From Poa pratensis (taxonomy: Eukaryota > Streptophyta > Magnoliopsida > Poales > Poaceae): a DNA stretch of 64,000 bases. The stretch is from contig CAMZMU010000096.1 of assembly GCA_947311845.1 (NCBI GenBank), positions 20,374,288 to 20,438,287 of the forward strand. Reading direction: 5' to 3'. The translations under genes and the position numbers were made by a program. The notes below the pieces were generated by a model. The model saw only the letters and a program-made list of their open reading frames with translations, made no database searches and was not told where the DNA came from. Positions 53,886 through 64,000 of this stretch are shown piece by piece (the stretch's first letter is position 1; every line of letters begins with the position of its first letter).

Positions 53886-53900
53886 AAGCTTGGGGATGCT
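53886..53900 (+). other. Polypurine tract of the plus-strand element
   Basis: AAGCTTGGGGATGCT sits directly before the 3' LTR, and the same motif precedes the LTR at 60473. Confidence 0.75.
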
Positions 53901-55505
53901 TGATACGTCTCAAACGTATCTATAATTTCTGATGTTCCATGTTGATATTATACCAATTGTTACATGTTTTATATACACTTCATAGCATTTTTATGCATTT
54001 TCTGGGACTAACCTATTAACAAGATGCCACAGTGCCAGTTCCTGTTTTCTGCTGTTTTTGTATTCCAGAAAAGCTAGTCTGGAAATATTCTCGGAATTGG
54101 ACGAAACTTGGACAGAACCTCCTATTTTTCCAACACGAAGACGGAGTCCAGAGGAGACACGGAGGGGCCACGTGGCGCCCACACCATGGGGCCGCGGGCC
54201 CCCCTGCCGCGCCGTGGGGTGGTGTGGGGCCCTCGTGGCTCCGCAGCCGCCGCCCTTTCGCCTATTTATTCCTCCCGACGCGAAAACCCTAAATACCCGA
54301 GCCATTATCCACGAAAAGTTCCAGAGACGCCGCCGCCGTCAACCCTAGCTCGGGAGGGTTCAGAAGCTCTTCCCGGCACCCTGCCGGAGAGGGGAATCAT
54401 CACCGGAGGGCTCTACATCACCATGCCTGCCTCCGGAGTGATGCGTGAGTAGTTCATCCTTGGACTACGGGTCCATGGCAGTAGCTAGATGGTTGTCTCT
54501 CCACTTTATGCTATCATGTTTAGATCTTGTGAGCTGCCTATCATGATCAAGATCATCTTATTGTAATGCTACATGTTGTGTTTGCTGGGATCCGATGAAT
54601 ATTGAATACTATGTCAAGTTGATTATCAATCTATCTTATATGTTATTTATGATCTTGCATGCTTTCCGTTACTAGTAGATGCTTTGGCCAAGTAGATGCT
54701 TGTAACTCCAAGAGTGAGTATTTATGCTAGATAGTGGGTTCATGCCTCCGGTAATCTGGGAGAGTGACAATAACTTCTAAGATTGTGGATGTGCTGTTGC
54801 CACTAGGGATAAAATAACCGATGCTTAGCTTAAGGGTACGCCGTTAGGTCTAATGCATTTGTTTACTTTACGCACATTACTTAATGCAATTATCCGTTGC
54901 TTGCAACTTAATACCAACGGGGAACTCGGTATGACAACCTGGCGGTGGATTATTAGTCATAGACTGTTGGATAACGGTCTATGTATTTTGTCGTAATGCC
55001 CACATGAATATCATAGTAATCATCATGTCATATATATGCATTGTTATGCGCTCAATATTTTGTCAATTGCCCAGCTGTAATTTGTTCACCCAGCATGTTA
55101 GTTATCTTTTATGGAGAGACACCACTAGTGAACTGTGGACCCCGGTCCATTCTTTTACACTGATAATACAACCAACTGCAAACACTGTTCCTTTTCATTC
55201 TCTGCAATTTACTACTGTTTTCCACACCATACGTTTAATCCTTTGTTTTCAGCAAGCCGGTGAGATTGACAACCTCACTGTTTCGTTGGGGCAAAGTAGT
55301 TTGATTGTGTTGTGTGCAGATTCCACGTTGGCGCGGATTCCCTGGTATTGCGCCGTGCCATATTCCGCCACCAACAACCTTCAGAAGTGATTTCTTTCTC
55401 CTACTGGTTCGATTAAACCTTGGTTTCATACTGAGGGAAACTGCTGCTACACTGCTTCATACCTCCTCTTGGGGTCTCCCTGCGAACGTGTGATCCACGC
55501 AATCA
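53901..55505 (+). repeat. 3' LTR, 1605 bp
   Basis: Full-length LTR of the plus-strand element, TGATACGTCTC...ATCA, with TSD ATCTG following. It includes a GC-rich transcribed part (about 54120-54440). Confidence 0.92.
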
Positions 55506-55510
55506 ATCTG

Positions 55511-56205
55511 CCATATTATCCTCAATAAATTCCACAGCAAAACAGCTAGCATCAGTAAAAGAAATGTGAGTGGCATGCTTCATATCAAAAGTGGCATGTT
55601 CTTCTCCAAACTGCAGAGTTAATTTAGCTCCCTTTACATCAATCAGAGCTCCTGCTATAGCCAGAAATGGCCTCCCTAGAATTATAGCTTCACTGTCATC
55701 TTCCATCTCCAAACAAAAAAATCAACAGGATAAGAAAATTTCCCAATCAACACCGGCACATCTTCGAGAATACCAACTGGTTTTCTAGTGGTTATGTCGG
55801 CTAACTGCAGAGTCATGGAAGTCTTCCTCATTTCACCCAAATTTGTAATTGCTTGGATTGACAAGGGCAAAACACTAACACTGGATCCCAAATCGCAAAG
55901 AGCACTAACACTCTTTGTGCCAATTAAGCAAGGTATGCAAAAACTGCTAGGGTCACCCAATTTCTCAGGTAGTTGATTCTGAATCACTGCACTGCAATTT
56001 TTAATCATGGTGACCACTTCAGATTCATCAATACTTCTCTTCTTTGTCAATAATTCCTTGAAAAACTTTGCATACAACGGAATATGAAAAACGGCATCAA
56101 GAATAGGAATTGTTATCTGCACAGACTTCATTGCTTCCAAGAACTTAGCGAACTGCCTATCTTCCTTGGGTTTTTCAAGTCTTTCAGGAAAAGGAATTTT
56201 CAGTG
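55511..56205 (-). pseudogene. Gypsy protease region, split by insertions
   Basis: On the minus strand: KIPFPERLEK, FAKFLEAMKSVQITIPILDA, then the protease with active site ALCDLGSSVSVLPLSI, the PVLIGKFSYPVDF flap region and IILGRPFLAIAGALIDVKG. One frame shift occurs at about 55700. The region ends at the target duplication of the plus-strand element, and the frame continues beyond it at 48931. Confidence 0.85.
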
Positions 56206-57840
56206 GTGGTTGGTGGCTCTAAGTTAATAGTGCCAGAAACGATGCTTGTACGTCACACGTCAGTTGGGAACCCCAAGAGGAAGGTATGATGTGTGCAGCA
56301 GTAAGTTTTCCTCAGTATGAAACCAAGGTTTAATCGGACCAGTAGGAAAACGAGGTTTGCTTCGAAGGTGTTGGTGGAGGAGTGTAGTGCGGCGCAACAC
56401 CAGGGATTCCGGTGCCAACGTGGAACCTGCACAACACAATCAAACTACTTTGCCCCAAATTAACAGTGAGGTTGTCAATCTCACCGGCTTGCTGAAAACA
56501 AAGGTTAAACGTATCGAATGGAAAATGATGTTTGTTTGCATAAAACAGTAGAGAACAATGATTGCAGTAGATTGTATTTCAGATGTAAAAGAATGGACCT
56601 GGGTCCACAGTTCACTAGTGGTGTCTCTCCAATAAGATAACTAACATGCTGGGTAAACAAATTACAGCTGGCAATTGACAATTGATAAGTGCATATAACA
56701 TGCATGTGTGAGCTGTGGTGTCTACTATGAGATTCATTGGGCATTACGACAAAGTACATAGACCGCTATCCAGCATGCATCTATGCCTAAATAGTCCACT
56801 TTCCGGTTAACATCCGTACCCCTTCCAGTATTAAGTTGCAAGCAACAGACAATTGCATTAAGTAATGTGCGTAATGTAAACAATACATTCATCCTTGAAT
56901 AAAGCATTGCTGTTTTACCCCTAGTGGCAACAACACATCTACAACCTTAGAACTTGCTGTCACTATCCCAGGTTAAATAGAGGTTGAACCCAACTATCAT
57001 GCATAAATACCCCCTCTTGGAGTTACAAGTATTCACGTGGCCAAGGCTTCAACAAGTAACGGAGAGCATGCAAGATCACAAATGACATAGACATGATAAT
57101 ATAATATTCAGCTCCACATAGGTATCAATATAAGTCAGATCCCAGCAAACACAACATGTAGCATTACAATAAGATGATCTTGATCATGATAGGCAGCTCA
57201 CAAGATCTAAACATGATGGCACAAGTGGAGAAGACAACCATCTAGCTACTGCTATGGACCCATAGTCCAAGGATGAACTACTCACGCATCACTCCGGAGC
57301 GGGCATGGCGATGTAGAGCCCTCCGGTGATGATTCCCCTCTCCGGCAGGGTGCCGGAAAGAGCTTCAGGAACCCCCCGAGTTAGGGTTGACGACGACGGC
57401 GGCAGCGAATATGTTCTGGATGAAAGGCTCGGTGTTTTAGGGTTTTCGCGTCTCGGGGAATAAATAGGCGAAGGGGCGATGTCGGCGGACCCCCGAGGGG
57501 CCCAAACCACCTGGTGGCGCGGCTGGGCCCACTGCCGCGCCTGGGGGTGGTTTGGCCACCTCCTGGCTCCTCTTCGTCTCTCCTTCGGACTCCGTGTACG
57601 TGCTGGAAAAATAGGGACCTGGCCTTTTGTTTCGTGCAATTCCGAGAATATTTCCAGAAGTAACTTTCTGAAACCAAAAACAGCAGAAAACAGGGAACTG
57701 GCACTATGGCATCTTGTTAATAGGTTAGTCCCAGAAAATGCATAAAAGTGATACGAGGTGTATATAAAACATGTAGCAAATGGTATAATATAAGCATGGA
57801 ACAGCAGAAATTATGGATACGTTGGAGACGTATCAGTGGT
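56206..57840 (-). mobile_element. Solo LTR with target duplications
   Basis: On the minus strand the LTR (57835-56211) starts TGATACGTCTCCAACGTATC and ends CCACCA; GTGGT is duplicated at 56206-56210 and 57836-57840. It is 1625 bp, close to the 1605-bp LTR at 53901 and clearly related in sequence, but of a distinct subfamily by its 3' end. It arose by recombination between two LTRs of a full element that inserted between gag and protease of the older gypsy element. Confidence 0.88.
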
Positions 57841-58619
57841 GCATTCTTACTTGTGCTTGATTCCTCCACTATCGATTCTCCTTCATCCTCAGTAGCAGGT
57901 TCCTGACTAGTTGCAACACTGGGAGGCTGCTGAGCATTCTGTGGGTGCTTCCTGAAAGCAGGAGCTACATATGTAGCTGGAGGAGTGGGAAGTAATGCCT
58001 CATTGCCAACAGCTTTACCTGATCAAGTTGAAACCGCATCACTAGTCATAACCGCTCCACAGTGAATCCTTGGATTTGCTTCAGGCTGAGATGGAAGTTT
58101 CTGTTCTCCCTTTCTAGTTTCTAGTATTGCAATGTTATCTATCTTATTTGCCAGTTGGTTAACAGAGTCCTTCAAGCTGCTCATCATATCCATCTGCATC
58201 TTCATAATCTCTTCCACACTCAATGCTTGAGATTGCTGAGAAGATTGAGATACCTCAGACCTGTTTCCACCATAGTTATGTTTGAAGTTCTGCCCTTAAG
58301 CAGAGTGATACTGAGAACCAGCATTATTGTTTTTGTATGAAAAATTGGGATGGTTTCTCCAGGCTGGATTATAATTTTGTGAATAAGGTCCTTGGCTTTG
58401 AGCATAGCTGACCTCTGAAACAGATGACCCAATGTTGGCATAGAAGGTACATTTGCCAGATGAATGCCCTGTTTTACCACACACATCACATACTGGAGCA
58501 GCAAAACAGGACGACACAACTGAAGATGAAGAACTACTGGCTTGCATCATATTTGCCACCTGCTTACTTAACACCTCAACTTGAGCTGCCAAAGAGTCAA
58601 TAGCTGTCAAAGTGTGCAT
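57841..58619 (-). pseudogene. Gypsy gag C-terminal remnant with zinc knuckle
   Basis: It contains GGMHTLTAIDSLAAQVEVLS and a CCHC zinc knuckle (CDVCGKTGHSSGKC, about 58460-58500), then Asn/Ser-rich sequence. Stops occur near 58297 and 58023, but the last segment (ALLPTPPATYVAPAFR) continues in frame into the protease region across the solo LTR. About 300 N-terminal residues expected of gag are absent. Confidence 0.8.
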
Positions 58620-58725
58620 GCCTCCCCACTGGGTACCACTTGTCTTTCATTAGACCACTGGAAAAGATGAGATGCTGATGGCGTGTAGTTGATGGGAAAA
58701 ATATTCTGCAGGAAGCTTCGTATCT

Positions 58726-58743
58726 TCCCCTGCTACGGCGCCA
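58726..58743 (-). other. Primer-binding site, tRNA-Asp-like, minus strand
   Basis: TGGCGCCGTAGCAGGGGA on the minus strand lies 11 bases after the LTR that ends at 58755. This is the same spacing as in the plus-strand element. Two mismatches to the tRNA-Asp type site are present. Confidence 0.7.
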
Positions 58744-58754
58744 GAAAGCACTCT

Positions 58755-60473
58755 TGATGGCCCTTCACGTAGTTACCTGCGTGAAAAGTAAATGGGTTAG
58801 GTTGAGACTCCAAGTGCAGAGTGTGTAGTAAGTGGAAGACGTGTTTTCCCCACGAGGGTGACTCGAGGGTTTAATATCGAACTCTCGGGGAATCAGTAGT
58901 GAAGATTTATCTTTCCTATCCTTCTTTTGGTTACCTACAAAACAAAGTAAATGTTTTGGTCCTCAACCTCACCTAGTGGTTGTCAAGCACAAGGTGTGAG
59001 AATGATATCAAGATAATATGCAATGCAAACAAGAAATAAATATGCAATGGTGGTAAATAAATATGCAAGGATGGTGGTAGCAATGATAAATGATATTTTT
59101 GGGTTTTATATGATGAATGCAAGATGTAAAAGTGTTTTTGTATTTTCGGATTTTTAAATGGCAGAAAATGGAAAAGTGGTAAAAGTGGTTGGAAAGGTGT
59201 TTCTTATGATTAAAAATGGACCGGGGTTCATGGTTTCACAAATGCACTCTCTCTTTAATAAAGTGGTAGACAATGGAACACTAGAGTTGACATATGAGAT
59301 TGCAACACAACAGTTTAATGACAAGTTATAATTATATGGGCATCACGTCCTAACATAGAGACCTTTTGGTTATTAGTCTCTCTTATACTCCACCAAGATG
59401 CGAACTAAATCATAACACCTCAGTAATTAAGATAACTCAGAGTATAGCAATAAGTATCATGACATGAAGTTAAAATAAGAACATGCTAGATCTAGTCATG
59501 GAGTAGTGGCAATGGTCACACCCACATCTCCGGTAGCATGGTATTTCTTTTTATCCCTAGTGAGGCAACAAAGTAAGGTAAAATACCCAAGTGGATCGCA
59601 GAACTTTCTCTCACGTTCACTGCACTAGCCACCCCCCGTTACTCCAACTAATGCACACGTTCCCCTCACACGCTCTCATAAACATGCTTGATCATGACAA
59701 GTAAATAAGAACGGGGTACATAATATGCATCTACTTTCATAACTGAAACAAAACCATTGCAATCTCAAACATATATTAACTCATAAAAAGATCCACCACA
59801 AAGGTATTACATAGATGACCGTAATCATGTTCAGCAGCTCATACGGTACTAATTAGTGAAGCTCAAGAGAGAGAGATACATAAGTTACTTCCACAAACCC
59901 ATAGTCCAGAGGTGGACTACTCCCTCTTCATCATGGAGACGGTGGAGAAGTCGTTGGAGAAGATGGAGACCACGCCGGCAGCGCCCCGCCGGAGTTTTCC
60001 CCCTCCAATCTGCAGCTCCAGGTCTCTGTTTCGGTGTTTCTGTGTTTCTGCGGCGCTCCTTCCAGAGAACGTCGGGGGACTATTTTTATAGGCGTTTTAG
60101 GTCAAAACGGAGTCGGTGGAGGAAAGATCGACGGCAACGGAGCTCCGAGGCCAAAAGGGGGGTCCCACGCGGCCAGGTACCTGGCCGCGTGGGGGGCCTC
60201 CGCTTGTTTGCTTCCTTCGCTCCCACGCTTTGTTCCTTCCAAAAATGATGCTCGTAAATTTCCAGGTCATTTGGACGTCGTTTGGGTCCCTGAAACATTA
60301 AAATATAGAAATAGGGTTTTCTGCCTGCGCAGGGTTAATTCCATAAAAATAGGAAACATATCAAATATTCCCAAAATCATTATAAAACAGTGATATAACC
60401 CTTATATGATGCAAATATGACTGGAATATAAGTAAAATAATGCAAAGTTCATGTATGCATTTTACATGCATCA
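58755..60473 (-). repeat. LTR shared between two minus-strand elements, 1719 bp
   Basis: On the minus strand it starts TGATGCATGTAAAATGC right after a purine-rich tract (GGTTAAGCTTGGGGATGT) and ends CCATCA, followed by a primer-binding site. It therefore serves as 3' LTR for the element to its right and stands where a 5' LTR should for the gypsy remnant to its left. Confidence 0.8.
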
Positions 60474-60486
60474 ACATCCCCAAGCT

Positions 60487-62850
60487 TAACCTATACTCGT
60501 CCTCGAGTATGAAGGTGATAAAACTAACATGGACTTTGCAATTTAATACTATCAATGGATATCAAAGATGATTACTATTGCTACATAGAGTCAAATGGTT
60601 CATTCTTAAAAGGAGTAGCAATATGCAAGATAGTTTATGAAGTGATATCAAGTATTCAATGCAAGGATGTTCAATGATAATTCACAAAGTGTAACATAAG
60701 AGAAAAGTACTATGGACCACATGTATGCATAATAATAAGTAAGAACATCCTACAATGGTCATAGAGTATTGATGAAAATCTGAATATAAAAGGTGGACAC
60801 TTTGGAAAGATATATATATGAGTAGAGGTAAAGCATGAATAAATTTCATCTAACTTCTGAACTTCTCTACTTAAGTCAATGATTGTAATATGGTAATCCT
60901 TGGTGTCAAGCTCTCATTCCCCTATCATAGCATCTTGAATGATTAAGTTTAAAGTGAAAGCAAATACGAGTAGTGTGCTTGACAAAGTACAGGTTGAAAG
61001 TCTCATGCCCCTTGAATACAAGTACCTACTCCATGTGTTACTCAACTTGGAAAACAAAGCAAGTTCAAGTTAAATATCATTGTAAGTAATAATAGTATCA
61101 TTAAGAGCGTCAACTGGGGTACCTCTTGTCCCAGGATATGGAACAAGCCCATATCAAAATGACAAGACAAACAAACACAATGAACAATCTCAACACCCTT
61201 TTTATTTACCATTGATAGCTTTTTATTGTAAGGTGTATCACAGAAGGTTCACCATAGCATGTAAGTAAATTTCCACCATGAATGATGCATGGCTTAGATT
61301 AGCGGCCCAGGCGTCTCTCTAACCATTTATACAAACTCATTTAAACTCACTTCATTTCCACATTTATTTCACCCATGGTAAGCATCCATAAACAAAAGTA
61401 CATGATATCAACTAAATGAGATGAAGTGCAATGTTGAAAGCTTGCCATGTGACAGCACATATGAGCTAACTCTCAACCAAAGACATTTGTCAAGCCACAA
61501 CATCATAATTTTAATCACAATGGGTCATATTTTATTTATGCAATGAAAGTAAAGTGTGCATCAAGTTCGAGAGAGCTATATAACCAACTTTTCCCACAAC
61601 AATTAACAACATAAGCATTTTCATTCAGAGGTATAGATAACACAAATATCATGATAAACATACTCGGAATAGCATAAAGCTAATAGGTAGATATGGTGGA
61701 CTCACTGGAAAAACTTTGGTTGAAGGTGTTGGAAACAAGTTTTTGCTTGTTGGAATTTTTGGGCTAGCAAGAGGGAGAAAGTTGACCATCTAAATGCATG
61801 CATGAGTGTCCATAGAACTAACTAATCCATGTTAAAACAAGGTAAATAACATTTAGCATCAAAACATGAATAAAAGATAGCTCTTGATAAAATATTTGCA
61901 AATTATTACTCATTAACAAGCTCATGAATCATGCAATTATATGTATCTTTTAAAATTAACTCAACATCCCTTTTCCCAATCTTATAATAGCATCCAACAT
62001 AATTCAACCCAAATTTCCAGTAGCTCTCTCATATATAAATGATAGTGTGGTGGTCTCACAAAATAAAAATCAAACCTAAACAAACAAAAAGACGCTCCAA
62101 GTTTATGCGATAAAGTGTTTCGATCGAAAAACAGAAGTTAGACGTGTGCAAACCGAGAGTGTGTAGGTCCAGTGGGGTTGTCTTCACATCCCCAAGCTTA
62201 TGGTCTTCACCATCCTTGGATAGCTCTTGGTGCATCTCCTCTAATCCCTGTGAAAAAACTTCAAAACACCGTTTCTCCCATTTCTTTTTCTGTGGGGCAC
62301 ATTAGTAGTGATAAACAAATAGATTTCTTGCTGCATATAATCCTTAGACAAAAATTCATATGAATGTCCAGAAATGTATAATGTTGTATGCCTACTCATA
62401 AACTCAATTGGATCAAAAAGATTCAAGTTAAAAGTTCTAAGCATGCATCAAACAAAATGGGACAGAATCTGTCCAGAAAAACAGCAGCAGCTAAACGTAT
62501 TTTTCTACCCTACTTAACTTTGTCGAAAATTCCGAAAAAATTCATGCATACAGAGGATGAAAAGTTGCACTACAGTTTAAATATGAGCTCATTCGGAGTT
62601 ACAGAATAAGAATTAAAAATCATACCGTGCACAGATTCGTGCAGGAATAAAATCTCCGAACGCTATAAGCAACTTTTCAACCAAAATGAGTAAAACTTGG
62701 CACTTTATTAAAAATTCCAGAAACTAAACTAAACACTAAGTCTCTTGTTACAGCAAGAGGACACAAAGAAAATCACAAATAAAAACAACCGGGTTGCCTC
62801 CCGTAAAGCGCTTTCTTTATAGCCATATAGCTAGGCTTCTTACTTGATGT
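60487..62850 (-). other. Non-coding 3' interior of the right-edge element
   Basis: No ORF is recognised. CTTGGGGATGTGAAGAC occurs on the minus strand at about 62190. Length and position mirror 51330-53885 of the plus-strand element. Confidence 0.6.
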
Positions 62851-63290
62851 TTATTGTGGACGAAGCTCATGAGGGAGCTTGAATGATGGTGTGTCCCTCT
62901 TCCTTGGGAAGTGTTCCATGCACTTCTTGTGTGGAAACTGAAACTTCACATTCCCTTCTTTTGAATCAATGATAGCACCTGTAGTACGAAGAAAAGGTCT
63001 TCCAAGAATAATTGGACTAGAGGTTTTATTCCCCATATCCATGATTAGAAAATCAACAGGCACAAATGTCATATGTAACTCTACCATAACATCACTTACT
63101 TTTCCTAAAGCATGTTTAATGGAATCATCAGCAAGTGCAAGTTCAATAGAGCATTTTTCAAGATTTTTCAATTCAAGTACTTCATATAGTTCTTTAGATA
63201 AAACAGAGACACTAGATCCTAGATCAAGTATAGCATGGTGTGTCTCTTTTCCAATGGTTACTAGGACTTTGGGAATCCATAATCCCCAAG
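62851..63290 (-). pseudogene. Retrotransposon aspartic protease
   Basis: The pattern VTIGKETHHAILDLGSSVSV (active site DLGS), then VDFLIMDMGN and IILGRPFLRTTGAIIDSKEG, ends at a stop at 62851. A one-base shift near 63290 separates it from the upstream PPKLGD-type sequence. The domain itself is undamaged. Confidence 0.8.
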
Positions 63291-63509
63291 CTTAGGTGGT
63301 ATCATAGCCTCTTGGTTGTACCTAGCAATCTTTTCTTTCAAACATGATTAGCAATATAAGAACCAAAACCAGCTTGGTTAACATTAATGAAGGATCACTT
63401 GCAAATTTTTGTAAGATAGATATTAATTCATGCAAGCTACAATTCTCTAAGTCAAGCAATGGTTCCTTTACTTCACTAAGCATTTTAACTTCTCAACTTT
63501 CTTTCTAAC

Positions 63510-64000
63510 TCAATTAACAAGAGATTCATCATATTCAGTTTCGTTAACTTCTTCTTTTAAACCAACAAGTTGAGACATAAATGGCAACAAATATTCAGGA
63601 TAGTTCAATAATTCATTAAGAGTTTCCTCCAAAGTAAGAGGAACATTTTCAGCAATATTAATAGAATTCATTCCAACCACAGGTGGTGCTTGTGGTTTCC
63701 CTGCAGACATACTCAATAAAGTGGCTTGGTTATCAGCTAGTTTTGACAAGGCTTTGTCTAGTCCTGCAGTTTGGAGTTGTAAGCCTTTAATATCAGAACT
63801 AATAGAAGCAACAGACTTATTCAACTCTTGTATCATGGTATTATGACTAGCAACTTGTTCCATAAGAATTTTATTAGCCTCAAAATTATCATTACGTGGT
63901 GGCATAGGCTTCCAATTATCACTAGCATTAGGATATGGAATAGAAGGACGGTTGTTGGGAACATATGGGGGTTTATTATAAGAGTTATAATTGTTGTTAC
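63510..64000 (-). pseudogene. Retrotransposon gag C-terminal part, open at window edge
   Basis: Asn/Pro/Tyr-rich sequence (PPYVPNNRPSIPYPNASDNW) runs into a 131-residue stretch with a coiled-coil-like segment (ANKILMEQVASHNTMIQELN). It ends at a stop at 63510, where the family would normally continue toward the protease. It is incomplete at the right edge. Confidence 0.75.

Larger units (their letters stand above)
48937..55505 (+). mobile_element. Complete non-autonomous LTR retrotransposon (Athila-type features), 6569 bp
   Basis: The LTRs start TGATACGTCTC and end ATCA (48937-50223 and 53901-55505), flanked by ATCTG duplications. A primer-binding site for tRNA-Asp follows the 5' LTR by 11 bases, and a purine-rich tract precedes the 3' LTR. 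The interior encodes only a short gag-like leader and a degenerate aspartic-protease domain (50731-51329), then about 2.5 kb non-coding; no reverse transcriptase or integrase is present. It must have been copied by enzymes of another element. The LTRs differ by few substitutions, so insertion is fairly recent, but the 5' LTR lacks about 320 bases found in the 3' LTR. Confidence 0.92.
43754..58754 (-). mobile_element. Degenerate Athila-lineage Ty3/gypsy retrotransposon with two nested insertions
   Basis: On the minus strand: gag remnant (57841-58619), protease (55511-56205), reverse transcriptase and RNase H (46932-48931), integrase (45905-46931), 3' non-coding region, polypurine tract and 3' LTR (43754-44671). 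A plus-strand element (48937-55505) sits between protease and reverse transcriptase, and a solo LTR (56211-57835) between gag and protease; each is flanked by a perfect 5-base duplication. Several stops and frameshifts lie in the coding region, so the copy is dead. The N-terminal half of gag is missing, and the primer-binding site next to it (58726-58743) belongs to an LTR of different sequence, so the 5' end is rearranged. Confidence 0.85.
60474..64000 (-). mobile_element. Non-autonomous LTR retrotransposon interior, runs off the window
   Basis: On the minus strand, from the right edge: gag C-terminus (63510-64000), aspartic protease (62851-63290), the CGGGAGGCAACCCGG motif (about 62793) and about 2.3 kb non-coding down to the polypurine tract at 60474-60486. 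No reverse transcriptase or integrase follows the protease, so it is non-autonomous with the same layout as the plus-strand element at 48937. Its 5' LTR lies beyond 64000. Confidence 0.82.

Noticed and set aside
1..64000. tRNA or rRNA genes
   Set aside because: No cloverleaf-type sequence or rRNA segment was recognised; the TGGCGCC sites at 50235 and 58726 are retrotransposon primer-binding sites, not tRNA genes.

Overview
The window is plant nuclear DNA, almost certainly from a Triticeae grass (wheat, barley, rye or Aegilops type). This is inferred from spliced host genes with GT-AG introns, several TA-flanked Stowaway MITEs ending in CTCCCTCCG, CACTA transposons whose ends carry AGTCGCGG or AGTCCCGGG palindromes, and Athila-lineage LTR retrotransposons with LTRs starting TGATACGTCTC and a tRNA-Asp primer site. 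I see no bacterial, organellar or viral segment and no CRISPR array.

Host genes are few. (1) A complete six-exon gene at 5922-7941 encodes a 309-residue Brix-domain protein, the ribosome production factor RPF2. (2) Three members of a tandem GDSL esterase/lipase family lie on the + strand: a decayed 5' fragment (8957-9411), an apparently intact five-exon gene of 371 residues (31554-33163) that needs a GC-AG intron, and a third copy (41047-43605). The third copy is intact in every other exon but is cut by a 923-bp Harbinger-like insertion. The insertion creates a stop codon directly after the catalytic serine.

Everything else is mobile DNA, much of it nested. From the left: a 2.15-kb CACTA (1763-3916, TSD AGT); a 5'-truncated Copia (10058-12650); and a 16-kb CACTA (14399-30393, TSD TGC). 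The large CACTA has a tnp2-type transposase gene, a second multi-exon gene with a Ulp1-like C-terminus, and two small accessory genes. It also holds an unclassified 3.77-kb TIR element filled with degenerate TGAACTTCC motifs. Between the two larger GDSL genes sits a 6.24-kb CACTA (34134-40373, TSD ACT), itself invaded by a 4.67-kb Helitron (35252-39921) that carries captured-exon-like segments.

From about 43.75 kb to the right edge is an LTR-retrotransposon nest. A minus-strand Athila-lineage gypsy element spans roughly 43754-58754. It is interrupted by a complete plus-strand non-autonomous element (48937-55505, TSD ATCTG) and by a solo LTR (56211-57835, TSD GTGGT). Removing either insertion on paper leaves the host reading frame continuous. 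On the right it abuts a further minus-strand element, with gag and protease only, whose LTR (58755-60473) has a polypurine tract on one side and a primer-binding site on the other. That element runs off the window.

I found no convincing new multi-gene system. The least explained parts are the TGAACTTCC-rich element, the conserved-looking coiled-coil/membrane-anchor gene inside the large CACTA, and a 350-bp tandem repeat unit shared by two otherwise different CACTA elements.
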